64,000 nt of DNA from Darksidea phi (lineage: Eukaryota; Ascomycota; Dothideomycetes; Pleosporales; Lentitheciaceae), in assembly GCA_030770425.1 (NCBI GenBank), contig JASJFT010000064.1, positions 62,001 to 126,000 of the forward strand, written 5' to 3'. A program made the translations under genes and the position numbers. Positions within the stretch are counted from its first letter, which is position 1. Each line of letters starts with the position of its first letter. The notes below the pieces were generated by a model. It did not search any database. It saw nothing but the letters and a program-made list of their open reading frames with translations, and was not told the DNA's origin. Shown piece by piece: positions 46,964 to 59,147 of this stretch.

Positions 46964-47702
46964 GGCGGCGGGTGGCGGGCTGCCTCCGTTGGATGGCAGA
47001 GGGAGAGCTGAGGCCGATATCGCCCTGCAAAGTGGTGGGGGTCGAAGCCGTGAACGAGCTAACTATAATATGGATAGTCGTTCGTCGTTGGAGGTCTGGA
47101 GGGGTTCAGCCTTCGCGAAGGACGAGCCAGCACACGCCGTACCCAATTGCGCCGCAAGTGCGCATGCGCTGAGCTGTCGGCCCATGTGATATCGCCCGGC
47201 AATCGAGGGCGCGTCGCCTGCAGCAGGCCGGGGACCAAGACTTGCGATAGCAGCCGACCGAGCGAATACTGCGAACACTGAGTCACATAGACACACCGCC
47301 TTCCCCTGCGGATACTACTGCCCGAGTTACCAATGAATGCACAATGGATGGGTTGTCACAAAGGCCGCAAGTACATGGAATCACGCATCCTGCTTGCTCC
47401 GACTGAGAACACTTCAAAACAATCTTGTATGGCGTACATAGCGTCCTCAAGGCAGTACAAACGCCAGTCTGCGAAGCCAGGGCAGGGGGCATCGACACCA
47501 CCTCGTTGTATGAAGAAACAAACTAGGCTTGTCACAGAGTTGATTTCACTCAGCTAGCTGGCCTAGCCGACCTCCGAGCATGATGCAGAAGTCGCTTGAT
47601 ATCGTGAATCCCAATAAAACCCGCCTGAACCGGGACTGCCCGTATTGCACATGAACACCCATTGATCTGTTTTCGACACCCGTCTCCATCCACTGCCATC
47701 CC
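46964..47702. other. Intergenic
   Basis: Upstream of the regulator and downstream of RPL34. No supported gene. Confidence 0.5.
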
Positions 47703-48281
47703 TTAGCGCTTCTTCTGCTGCGACTCCTTGAGCACCTTCTTCACGACCTTCTGCTCCTCGATCAGGAACGCGCGGACGATGCGGTCCTGGACGCAGTTGG
47801 CGCATCGCGAGCCACCGTATGCGCGCTGGACCGTCTTCTTCGGGCGGCTGACGGTAGCGTATTCGCGGGGACGGAGGGCAGGAACACCGGCGAGCTTGGT
47901 GCCGCAGTCCTAGGAAATCATCAATCATCAATCCATGCGCTCCACCACGGATACATCCCACTTACGCCACACTTGGGGGCAGTTCCCTTCTTCTTGATGT
48001 GCAGGTATCGGAGCTGTCCACCGGGGGTCTAATCTATGCTTAGCCTTCCTCCTGACTCCATAGGCGTGCGAAACTGACCTTGATCTATTGCAATGTTAGT
48101 CTTCGTTATAGTTTATTGCGCTACGAACCACTTACCACGCGGACATTCTGGCTGCTGGTGTTGTACGGAGCCCGTCGGCGCTGCTCATCGTCAGTCCCCG
48201 ATTTCCAAATCTCCGGAAATAACAAAGTTTCGAGGCCAAATCGGCGATTGAACGTACGTAGGTAAGCCTCATGGATGGCAT
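47703..48281 (-). CDS. RPL34: 60S ribosomal protein eL34
   Basis: Large-subunit ribosomal protein. Five coding exons: 48281-48258 (8 codons, MPSMRLTY), 48180-48136 ([15 protein letters not shown]), 48084-48079 (six bases, Ile-Lys), 48028-47966 ([21 protein letters not shown]) and 47909-47703 ([17 protein letters not shown] to QQKKR). The total is 114 residues, near the family's 115-120. The zinc-binding Cys pairs are KCG-DCG and SRCANC. All introns are GT-AG (77, 51, 50 and 56 bases), two with clear CTAAC or CTAAG branch points. The microexon is required: eL34 orthologues have a two-residue hydrophobic-Lys step between RV and TPGG. Further introns may lie in the 5' UTR. Confidence 0.92.
48079..48084 (-). 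other. RPL34: 6-base microexon of RPL34
   Basis: ATCAAG, flanked on the minus strand by an upstream intron ending gcaatag and a downstream intron starting gtcagt. It encodes Ile-Lys in phase 0. Confidence 0.8.
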
Positions 48282-49065
48282 TGTGATGGTGTACCGGAGG
48301 ATAGACGGCGGAATTTCTGCGGGAGGGTGAGCGTTCGGTTGACAGTCGTTCGTGCGCAGAGAGAATAGTTACCTAGATCTGCAGCGATCAGTTAGTACCG
48401 CGTGTGGCAATGCGATGTCGTGACAATGGTAGACTTACGGTGGGCGTAGTGTTGATGTCGACGGTCGTGTCAACTTTTGTCCTCCACAGTCCAATGTGCG
48501 GCGGCTCGCTTAGTTGCGCTAACGCTGCGCCAAGAAAGAAACGCTGCACGTGACCGTTGCGGCCTAGCGCGAACGAGAAAAGATATCATCAAGCGCCACT
48601 TGCTTTCCATTGCAGGTCGCTCCATCGCGTGGGGTGTCAACTACCGTTCGACGTGCTCTTTCTATTCTTGATACCCTTTGGGCGGTTTTCTTTTCCCTAC
48701 TGCGATAACTGCGCGCCTCGACGACCGTACGGGGCTGTCGCAAAGCTTCAGGGCTTGACTCCTGGACTTCTCTCGCCATACACCGCACCTCAACCCTTGG
48801 ATCGCGTCGGCGCGAGTCTAGCTTGGGACCCAAGGTTAGTAGACAAACTTTGCTTGCTGTTTGTCCATTATTTGCTTGCTTGTTGTCCATTATTGCGACG
48901 ATCGACGTCTGTTAGAGCTTCGACTGCCTTTTGCGAATCATCGCAGCTCGGATCGCGACTCTCACGCGACTCTTTGCACTTCTAGGTCCAATCTTTCATT
49001 ATCTAACTTGGCTGATCTCTGAAGATCAACATCTCTCGAAGGTAGCAGTACGCAAGCAATACGCC
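48282..49065. promoter_or_regulatory. Shared upstream region of RPL34 and PRP8
   Basis: 784 bases between divergent starts. It probably holds both promoters and 5' UTRs; splice-like sites near 48310-48440 on the minus strand suggest an RPL34 leader intron, unproven. A duplicated tttgcttgcttgttgtccattatt-like sequence lies near 48850-48892. Confidence 0.45.
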
Positions 49066-52000
49066 ATGTCGTTTCGTCCTCCGCCACCACCTCCGCCGCC
49101 TCCAGGGCCTCCGGGTTCTGGATTTGCGCCTCCACCACCACCTCCGCCGCCGCCACCACCACCACCTCCTCCCCCAGGGCCTCCAGGCTTGCCGGGCACC
49201 GTTGGTCCCCCAGGAATGCGACCACCTGTAGACCCGCAAGTGGCCAAGTTTGCGCAAAAGAAGAAAGACTGGCTGCGGCAGCAACGACAGAGGTTTGGTG
49301 AGAGGCGGAAGGCTGGGTTTGTCGAGACGCAAAAGGCAGATTTACCACCGGAGCATCTACGGAAGGTGTTCAAGGACATTGGCGATGTGTCACAGAAGAA
49401 GTTCACGAGCGACAAGAGGAGCTATCTTGGTGCGCTAAAGTTTATGCCGCACGCCGTGTTGAAGCTTCTGGAGAACATGCCCATGCCCTGGGAGAGCAGG
49501 CGCGATGTCAAGGTCCTCTACCACACCAATGGATGCTTGACGTTGGTCAACGAAGTACCCCGCGTCATCGAACCTGTATTCCACGCGCAGTGGGCGGCAA
49601 TGTGGTTAGCGATGCGCAAAGAGAAGAGCGACCGTCGGCATTTCAAACGTATGCGGTTCCCGCCATTCGACGACGAAGAACCTCCGATGTCGTACTCGGA
49701 GAACATTGAGGATGTCGAACCCCTGGAGCCTATTCAGCTGGAGCTTGACGAGGATGAAGATGGCCCCGTGTATGATTGGTTTTACGAGCATCGCCCGTTA
49801 CTTGATACGCCGCACGTCAACGGACCGAGCTATGAGACCTGGAACCTCGATCTTCCCCAAATGGCCAATCTCTACCGGCTTAGCCGACAGCTCCTGAGTG
49901 ACTTGGTCGACAAGAACTACTTCCATATGTTCGATCTCGATAGCTTCTTGACCGCGAAAGCCCTCAACGTGGCGATACCTGGAGGACCGCGCTTCGAGCC
50001 GCTGTACAAGGACATCGATCCGAACGACGAGGATTTTGGCGAATTCAACGCAATAGATCGCATCATCTTCCGCTCTCCTATCCGAACGGAATATCGTGTG
50101 TCTTTCCCATATCTCTACAATTCGCTCCCTCGAAGTGTCAAGCTCGCGTGGTATTCACATCCTCAGGTGGTATATGTCCGCGCCGAGGACCCCAGTCTAC
50201 CCGCGTTCTACTTCGATCCCGTTATCAATCCCATTTCATCGCGAGCTGTTGCCCCAAAGAATATCACTGTTAGCCATGAAGATCAGGTCTTCGGTCACGG
50301 AAATGAGGAAGATGATGACGACGACTTCCAAATGCCGGAGGAGGTAGAGCCGTTCATGGCTGGTGAGGACCTGTACACCACCGAGACGGCTTCAGCGATT
50401 GCACTTTGGTGGGCACCTCATCCGTTCGACAAGCGATCAGGTAGAATGGTAAGAGCGCAAGACGTGCCGCTCGTGAAGCAGTGGTATTTGGAGCACGTAC
50501 CCTCTGGACAGCCTGTCAAGGTTCGAGTGTCTTATCAGAAGCTACTAAAGACATTCGTTCTCAATGAGCTGCACCATCGACCTTCGAAGGCGCAAAACAA
50601 GCAGAACTTGATGCGCACGCTGAAGGGCACAAAATTCTTTCAGCAAACCAAGATCGACTGGGTGGAGGCGGGGCTTCAGGTCTGCAGACAGGGATACAAC
50701 ATGTTGAACCTTCTTATTCACCGGAAGAACCTGACGTACCTACATCTCGACTACAACTTCAACTTAAAGCCGGTGAAGACGCTCACAACCAAGGAGCGCA
50801 AGAAGTCGCGGTTCGGAAATGCTTTTCATCTAATGCGCGAGATTCTCCGCTTGACGAAACTTATCGTCGATGCACAGGTACAGTATCGACTCGGTAATAT
50901 CGACGCCTTCCAGCTTGCCGATGGTATTCTCTACGCCTTTAACCACGTTGGTCAATTGACGGGAATGTACCGATATAAGTACAAACTGATGCATCAAATA
51001 CGATCTTGTAAGGATCTGAAGCATCTCATCTACTATCGGTTCAACTCTGGCCCTGTCGGCAAAGGACCTGGGTGTGGGTTCTGGGCACCAGCATGGCGGG
51101 TGTGGCTCTTTTTCATGCGTGGTATCATTCCATTGTTGGAGCGCTGGCTAGGCAATCTCCTTTCACGTCAGTTCGAAGGTCGACATAGCAAGGGTGTTGC
51201 GAAAACCGTCACGAAGCAGCGAGTGGAGTCTCATTTCGACCTGGAACTCCGTGCTGCGGTAATGAGCGACCTCATGGACATGATGCCGGAGGGTATCAAA
51301 CAGAATAAGGTCAACACCGTTCTACAGCACCTGTCAGAAGCCTGGCGATGCTGGAAGAGTAACATACCTTGGAAGGTGCCCGGGCTCCCTGCACCTATCG
51401 AGAACATTATTCTTCGATATGTGAAGAGCAAGGCCGACTGGTGGATCTCTGTTGCACATTATAACCGAGAACGTATCCGACGAGGCGCTACGGTGGACAA
51501 GACTGTTGCGAAAAAGAACCTGGGTCGATTGACGCGTTTGTGGTTGAAGGCCGAGCAGGAGCGTCAACACAATTATATGAAGGACGGCCCGTACGTCTCA
51601 TCAGAAGAGGCTGTTGCTATCTACACCACCATGGTTCACTGGTTAGAAGCGAGGAAGTTCCAACCGATACCTTTCCCTAGCGTGTCCTACAAACACGACA
51701 CCAAGATCCTTATCCTGGCTCTTGAGCGTCTTCGAGAAGCCTATTCAGTCAAGGGTCGCCTGAATCAGAGCCAGCGTGAGGAGCTAGCCCTTATCGAGCA
51801 GGCCTATGATTCACCTGGGACAACCCTAGCTCGGATCAAGCGTTTCCTGCTAACACAGCGCGCTTTCAAGGAGGTAGGCATCGACATGAACGACAATTAC
51901 AGCACAATCAATCCTGTCTACGATATCGAACCCATGGAGAAGATTACCGATGCGTATCTTGACCAGTACCTCTGGTACCAGGCTGATCAGCGGCATTTGT

Positions 52001-55000
52001 TTCCTGGTTGGGTCAAACCTTCCGACTCTGAAGTCCCGCCTCTTCTTACCTACAAGTGGGCTCAAGGAATCAATAACCTGGACAAGGTCTGGGATTACCA
52101 AGATGGTGAATGCAACGTCATGATCGAGACACAGCTGTCCAAGGTCTACGAGAAGATCGATCTCACACTGCTCAATCGTCTCTTGCGTTTGATCATGGAC
52201 CACAACCTAGCGGATTATATCACCGCAAAGAACAACGTTCAGCTCAACTACAAAGACATGAATCACGTCAACGCATACGGCATGATTCGTGGGCTACAGT
52301 TCTCTGGTTTCGTGTTCCAGTTCTACGGTCTTGTTCTGGATATTCTTCTGCTCGGTCTCCAGCGAGCAAATGAAATTGCTGGTGCACCCGAGAGTCCGAA
52401 TGACTTCCTGCAGTTCAAAGACAAGGAGACAGAAACGCGCCATCCCATTCGGTTATATACGAGATACATCGATCGCATCTGGGTATTTTTTAGATTCACA
52501 GCCGAAGAGTCGCGAGATCTCATCCAACGCTTCCTCACCGAAAACCCCGATCCGAACTTCGAGAACGTGATCGGATACCGCAACAAGAAGTGCTGGCCCC
52601 GTGACTCCAGGATGCGCCTCATGCGTCACGATGTCAATCTCGGCCGCGCCGTTTTCTGGGATCTGAAGAATCGTTTGCCTCGTTCAATCACGACCATCGA
52701 GTGGGATGATACCTTTGCGAGCGTGTACAGCCGGGACAATCCCAACCTTCTCTTCTCCATGAGCGGCTTTGAAGTACGTATCTTGCCAAAGATCCGCAAT
52801 CTCAGCGATGAATTTCCGACGAAGGACAGCGTATGGTCACTCGTCGACAACGCAACCAAAGAACGAACAGCCCATGCTTTCCTACAGGTCACCGAGGAAG
52901 ATATTCAGAAATTCAACAACCGTATCCGGCAGATTTTGATGTCGTCTGGGTCTACAACTTTCACGAAGATTGCGAACAAATGGAATACAACATTGATCGC
53001 TCTCTTTACCTACTATCGGGAAGCTGCTGTGTCGACGGTAAACTTGCTTGACACTATTGTCAAGTGTGAAACGAAGATTCAGACCCGGGTCAAGATCGGA
53101 CTTAATTCCAAGATGCCGTCACGTTTTCCGCCTGCTGTGTTCTACACTCCGAAGGAACTTGGTGGACTGGGTATGATCTCGGGATCGCATATCCTCATCC
53201 CCGCCAGCGACAAGCGTTGGTCCAAGCAAACTGATACGGGTGTTACGCACTATCGCGCTGGTATGTCTCATGACGAAGAGACCCTGATCCCGAATATTTT
53301 CCGATACATAATTCCCTGGGAATCTGAGTTCATCGACTCTCAGCGTGTCTGGATGGAGTACTCGCAGAAGCGACAAGAGGCGCATCAACAGAATCGACGA
53401 CTAACACTGGAGGACCTTGAGGACAGCTGGGACCGTGGATTGCCTCGTATTAACACCCTTTTCCAGAAGGATCGTAGCACCCTCAGTTTTGACAAGGGCT
53501 TCCGAGCTAGGACTGAGTTCAAGATTTATCAGCATATGAAGAGCAATCCTTTCTGGTGGACGAGCCAGCGTCACGATGGTAAACTTTGGAACCTGAACGC
53601 TTATCGAACCGACGTCATTCAAGCTCTTGGTGGCGTGGAGACCATTCTCGAGCACACACTCTTCAAGGCGACCGCATTTCCATCGTGGGAAGGCTTATTC
53701 TGGGAGAAAGCTAGCGGTTTCGAAGGTAAGAAAACCCTTTTCACTGCATTTAACAACCCCTTTTTTTTTTGCACTTATCCTATCCCCAACGTGCTGCCAC
53801 ATTCGCGTTGCAAGGCTCGCTACCAGAGACCGAGCCTTGCTTGTACACGGTGCCGAAGGCAACCAGGCTCCCCAATCCCTCTTATGAAATCTCCACTATA
53901 CTCAGCGTGCGACGATATCATGGTCGCGTCGCGAGCTTTGCTGCTGGAGACTGAGCCCTTGTTTGTACACGGTGCCGAAGGCAACCAGGCTCCCCTATCC
54001 CTCTTATGAAATCTCCACTATACTCAGCGTACGACGATATCATAGTCGCGTCGCGAGCTTTGCTGCTGGAGACTCCTGGCACACGGCGATCACTTTTGAG
54101 GATTCTGCTAACCTGTTCTAGAATCAATGAAGTTCAAAAAGCTTACGAATGCCCAACGTTCTGGTTTGAACCAGATCCCCAACCGTCGGTTCACGCTGTG
54201 GTGGTCTCCTACTATCAATCGAGCAAACGTCTACGTCGGTTTCCAGGTACAGCTCGATCTCACGGGTATCTTCTTGCACGGCAAAATTCCTACACTCAAG
54301 ATTTCACTCATTCAGATCTTCCGTGCCCATTTGTGGCAGAAGATCCACGAGTCTGTGGTCATGGATCTATGCCAAGTCTTTGACCAGGAACTGGAGGCAT
54401 TGGGCATCGAGACAGTGCAGAAGGAGACCATTCATCCTCGAAAGTCATACAAGATGAACAGCTCATGCGCTGATATTCTGCTATTCGCCAGCCATAAGTG
54501 GAGCGTCTCCCCTCCATCCATGCTCTACGACACTAAGGATAACATGACCTCGACCACGACAAACAAATTCTGGATTGACGTCCAGTTGCGATACGGCGAT
54601 TATGACTCCCATGATATCGAGCGCTACGTTCGTGCGAAATATCTCGACTACACTCAAGATAGCATGAGTATCTATCCTTCAGCTACAGGACTGATGATTG
54701 CAATCGACTTGGCCTATAACTTGTACTCGGCTTACGGCCAATACTTCCCTGGCCTGAAGCAGCTGGTTCAGCAAGCTATGGCTAAGATCATGAAGGCCAA
54801 TCCCGCTCTTTATGTCCTTCGTGAGCGTATCCGAAAGGGCCTGCAGCTGTACGCTTCGGAGAGCAACCAAGAGTTCTTGAACTCGCAAAACTACTCCGAG
54901 TTGTTCAGCAATCAGGTGCAGCTTTTCATTGATGATACCAACGTCTACCGTGTCACGATCCATAAGACATTTGAAGGCAACTTGACCACGAAGCCTATCA

Positions 55001-56601
55001 ACGGTGCTATCTTCATCTTCAACCCGCGAACCGGACAGCTCTTCTTGAAAATCATCCACACTAGCGTTTGGGCCGGTCAGAAACGTCTCGGTCAATTGGC
55101 GAAGTGGAAGACGGCGGAGGAAGTCGCAGCTCTGATTCGTTCTTTGCCTGTCGAAGAGCAACCGAAGCAATTGATTGTGACGCGAAAGGGCTTGCTCGAT
55201 CCCCTCGAAGTTCACTTGCTCGACTTCCCCAATATTTCGATCCGTGCCTCCGAGTTACAGCTGCCGTTCCAGGCTGCCATGAAAGTCGAAAAGCTTGGTG
55301 ACATGATTCTTCGAGCTACGGGACCACAGATGGTGCTCTTCAATTTGTATGACGAGTGGCTCAAGACAATCTCCTCGTACACCGCCTTTTCTCGGTTGAT
55401 CCTGATATTGCGTGCCCTGCATGTCAATCAGGATAAGACCAAGTTGCTCCTGCGCCCAGACAAGACGGTCATAACTCAGGAACATCATATCTGGCCGTCA
55501 CTATCAGACGACGAATGGATCAAGGTCGAAGTTCAACTGCGCGATCTGATTCTCAACGACTATGGCAAGAAGAACAATGTCAACACTTCCTCGCTCACCA
55601 GCAGCGAAGTGCGCGACATCATTCTGGGTATGGAGATTTCGGCGCCATCGATGCAGCGTCAGCAGGCCGCCGAGATAGACAAGCAGCAAGAAGAGCAACA
55701 GCAGCTGACTGCCGTTACGACAAAGACGCAGAACGTTCATGGTGAAGAGATGGTTGTCACCACTACGTCGCAGTACGAACAGGCCTCGTTCGCATCAAAG
55801 ACAGAGTGGCGTACGAGAGCTGTGGCAACATCAAACCTTCGTACGCGTGCCAACAACATATATATTAACTCTGAGGATATCAAGGAGGAAGGCCACTTCA
55901 CCTACGTCATGCCAAAGAACGTACTCAAGCGCTTCATTACGATTGCCGACCTTCGCGTTCAGGTCGCCGGTTACCTCTACGGCAAGTCACCGCGTGATAA
56001 CGACCAGGTCAAGGAAATTGTCACCATCGTAATGATCCCTCAGGTCGGCAATACCCGCGACGTCCAACTGCCCAAGCAGTTGCCCCAGCACGAATACCTC
56101 AACGACCTCGAGCCGCTAGGTATCATCCACACCGTCAGCGGTAATGAGCCACCCTATATGCAAGCTAGCGACGTAACCCAACATGCCCGTCTCATGAACC
56201 AACACTCCACCTGGGATAAGAAGACTGTTTCCATGACCGTCTCTTTCACCCCGGGTTCCGTCTCGCTCGCTGCCTGGGCTCTCACACCTTCTGGCTACAA
56301 GTGGGGCGCCGAAAACAAGGACGTTATGTCTGACAATCCTGCGGGGTTCTCTACTTCTTTCGGCGAGAAGTGCCAACTCTTGCTTTCCGATAAGATTCGG
56401 GGCTACTTTCTCGTTCCGGATAATGGAGTCTGGAACTATAGCTTTATGGGTAGTGCATTTAGTGCAGTAGAGAAGAGGCCGGTGTATGTGCGGTTAGATA
56501 CACCGGCGAGGTTCTATGATGGTGTGCATCGACCGCTACACTTTCACAATTTTGCCGAGTTGGAGGATGTCTGGGTTGATCGGGATAATACTTTTGAGTA
56601 A
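49066..56601 (+). CDS. PRP8: Pre-mRNA splicing factor PRP8
   Basis: Core protein of the U5 snRNP and the spliceosome active site. Two exons, 49066-53725 and 54122-56601, give 2,379 residues, close to the usual ~2,350. Residues 1-45 are a polyproline tract ([16 protein letters not shown], then a longer run). Next come the conserved N-terminal region ([20 protein letters not shown]), the reverse-transcriptase-like and endonuclease-like core, the RNase H-like domain, and a C-terminal MPN/Jab1 domain ([35 protein letters not shown]), ending VDRDNTFE. Splicing yields [11 protein letters not shown], the region of the loop (alpha-finger) that contacts catalytic RNA. No intein is present. The intron is 396 bases and contains tandem repeats. 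Confidence 0.97.
53726..54121 (+). other. Long PRP8 intron containing tandem repeats
   Basis: Donor gtaaga, branch-like ctgctaacc, acceptor ttctag. It is 396 bases, against about 50 for most introns here. The left part has a T10 run; the middle is two tandem copies of a ~121-base unit; the right part is ordinary intron 3' end. Confidence 0.85.
53826..54068 (+). repeat. Two tandem ~121-base repeat units inside the PRP8 intron
   Basis: Copy A is 53826-53946 (121 bases) and copy B is 53947-54068 (122 bases), each beginning gagac. They differ at only a handful of positions by eye. A third partial start (gagactcc) follows at 54069, and a degenerate lead-in (gctcgctaccagagacc) precedes copy A. Each unit contains a hairpin-capable stretch, gcgacg ... 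cgtcgc. Confidence 0.9.
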
Positions 56602-57318
56602 GCAGACTGGAAACAAGACAGAAGAGAAGGATGTGGCATGAGGTTGTATAGGTAATTTGGCGTTGAGTGGTATCGCTTAGGCGTTCAGAAGGGAAGATTT
56701 GTATGGAGTAGGATTTGCATGAGGTGCGATGTAGTCGCTAGGAGATGGTAAAAGTGCATAGTGTACATTAATCTTCGGTTCATGAATGTATTTGATCGGC
56801 TAGATAACCTCCAATCATTGCTCGTCTCCTTTGCGCTTCCTCTCCAGCACTTTCGGCTCAAGGAATGTTGACGGTGTAAGTAAAGAATTGAACGCTCTCT
56901 TCGGACAGATTAGTACCTATTCGTTTGCTTTGCTCTAAGCTGAAGGGGAGGTCGCCGTAAGAAGTGGCGCTCGACGTGGATGACGTTGATGTCGATACGG
57001 AGGAGGGTTGGAGAGGCCGCTTTGTGATAAAGGCGGGGTTTGAGGGAGCCTTTGGGGAGGCATTTTCGATACTTACGTGCACATGATTGAAAGCGGGGAG
57101 GAGGCAGATTAAGGAGATGTCGACGTTTAGGTGGGGTTCCAAAGGCTCTTTTTCTTATGCCAAGGAGACTATTCTAAGTTAACCGTCTGGATATAAACTA
57201 TAATAAAGTTCTATAGCTTGCGGACCTGAAAAGGAAATAAACTGCTAGTACACATCGGTATCATGCTTTCCAAAAACGCCAGAAAATGCTCCATTATATT
57301 TACACATTCAGCTTCTTT
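56602..57318. other. Convergent 3' region of PRP8 and PHO8
   Basis: A minus-strand ORF at 57142-56858 (94 residues) begins EPHLNVDISLICLLPAFNHVHV and then meets a good donor (GTAAGT). It could be a remnant of a larger gene, but I recognise no family and see no start. Otherwise AT-rich 3' flank. Confidence 0.4.
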
Positions 57319-59147
57319 CTAATGCTCACAATCGCATCCCCGCCCATGCAAGAGGTGCCTCTTCTTAAAATCACCGCCGTAAGAAGCAAGATGTGTCTGC
57401 CCATCTAGTCTCTGCCCCTCTTCGGGTATCGCGCCCATCCAGCTGACCTCGGTGCCGTTTACATCAAGCATCTTGAGCTCCTTACCCTTCTCTTTCAGCT
57501 CTTTTGTCACAGCGTCCACATCCACACCTAAGTAATCTCTCAAGAAATCGCCGACTTCCGTATTCTCATGGTTACCCACGAGCGCTGAAGCAATCTTGGG
57601 ATCGGAAGAGTAGATGTTCACGTCTGCGGCAGAGTGCCCGTGTGTACTCCAACCCGTTTGCGAGCGACGGGAGATCATGTCGGCGTACTGATACAGGGCA
57701 GTATCGGGGTCTTTGAGCAGATTCGCAACTTCCTCATCGTTATAATCTTCAATGCCAAGGCCTCCGGTAATGGACTCTTTGACGAAGGTGGTTTTGGCGG
57801 CATCGGAAGGCTCGTTGACGAGGTATTTGGCGTATTCCAGGGCCAAACGTTCGGCAGAGTGGGAGGCGTTGGCGAGAGGTCCTGGGTACCAAACGTATTG
57901 AGGGTAGGAGGCGTGGAGTTCTGGATAAGAATAAGCTTTGAAGTGACGAATCGAGCATGGAGATGTTACTTACGGCGAGCGGTTGCCAAGCCACCAGTCT
58001 CATGGTCGGACGTCGAAACCATGACTCCTTCAGTCCGGTCGTTCTTCAGAAAATCAAGCACTGTAGTGAAGGCCTTGTCGTAGGCAAGCACTTCATGGAC
58101 CTGGGCTGCAGGATCGTTGTGATGTCCAGCGTGATCGATGCGCGAGCCTTCAACCATGAGGAAGAAGCCCTTCTTGCTGTCCTTGGTCGCCTCGCTGAGA
58201 GCAGTGAGGGCAACCTGGGCCATCTCATGGAGAGAAGGATAGATGTCATTCTCATTGCGGCGATCGATCTCATATGGAATATCCGTGTCGGCGAATAGTC
58301 CGAGCATAGGAAATTCAAGTCCACGTCCGCCTTTGAGATTATCAAAAGCTTTACGGTCCGCAATGTAGTTGAAACCGTTCGTCTTCGCCAGCTCTACTAT
58401 ATCCTTGTTGTCCGCTCGGCAGGAGTCATCGGTAGAGTTGGGCAAGAAATGACAGCGTCCACCACCAAACATCAGGTCGACAACCCGGCCAAGAGGGTAG
58501 TCTCCCACCATCTGCTCCGCAATCCGGTCCTCTTCGGACCGCATATTGACATGAGCCGCAAAGCAGGCAGGCGTCGCATCCGTGATCCGTGTGGTGACGA
58601 CCAGTCCCGTCATATAGCCCGCTTTCTTCGCCGCCTCCAGCACCGTCCCGCAGGGTTCATGGTTCGGGGTCACAGAGATGGCGCCGTTGTAGCTCTTGGA
58701 TGCGCAAGAAAATGCCGTTGCACCAGCCGCTGAGTCGGTGATCAGCGAGGACGACGACCGCGTCCGCGACTGCCCGATCAAATGCTGATCGATGACCAGC
58801 TGTTCGCTCCATGGCGCCCCGTTCCGGAACTGCATAAAGCTCCGCGTCAAACTCAAACTGGTCGGCCCCATGCCGTCCGAGACCATGAATATCAAGTTTT
58901 TCTTGTCTGATGTGTGCAGGCTGCCGGTTCTCTGCGACTGGAATAAGACTGCAAGCGCGACTGTGAAGACGGTGGCCACGACGGCCCAGACAAGGAGACC
59001 GACTTCCGCCCAGAACTTCCATGAGGGCGGGTCATCGCTACGGTGTGTGGGTTTGCCTGTGAGGAGGGCGTCTTCTTCAGCGAGGTCGCGGTCGGCGGAG
59101 AGTTCGGACGAAGGGCGGCTAGCAAGGAGTGGGCGGTCGGCAGGCAT
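57319..59147 (-). CDS. PHO8: Vacuolar-type alkaline phosphatase
   Basis: Type II membrane phosphomonoesterase of the Pho8 type. Exons 59147-57974 and 57920-57319 give 591 residues. The cytosolic N-terminus is acidic/polar, followed by one membrane segment at residues ~47-69 (AEVGLLVWAVVATVFTVALAV), then the lumenal enzyme. Metal- and phosphate-site motifs are intact: MVSDGMGPTS (Asp91), TDSAAGATAFSC (nucleophile Ser139), EGSRIDHAGHHND, TSDHETGG (spliced into ATARQ) and WSTHGHSAADV. The only intron is 53 bases, GT-AG. The C-terminus ends HLLHGRGCDCEH with paired Cys. It probably salvages phosphate in the vacuole; Pho-pathway control is known in yeast but not shown here. Confidence 0.95.

Noticed and set aside
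53726..54009. Possible PRP8 intein, since the reading frame stays open past the exon
   Set aside because: PRP8 is a known intein host, but the open stretch has no Hint-domain motifs, ends at a TGA, and removing 396 bases with GT-AG ends restores the conserved protein exactly.
56858..57142. 94-residue ORF between PRP8 and PHO8
   Set aside because: The first 25 residues look protein-like and end at a donor site, but no start, partner exon or family could be found; kept only as a note.
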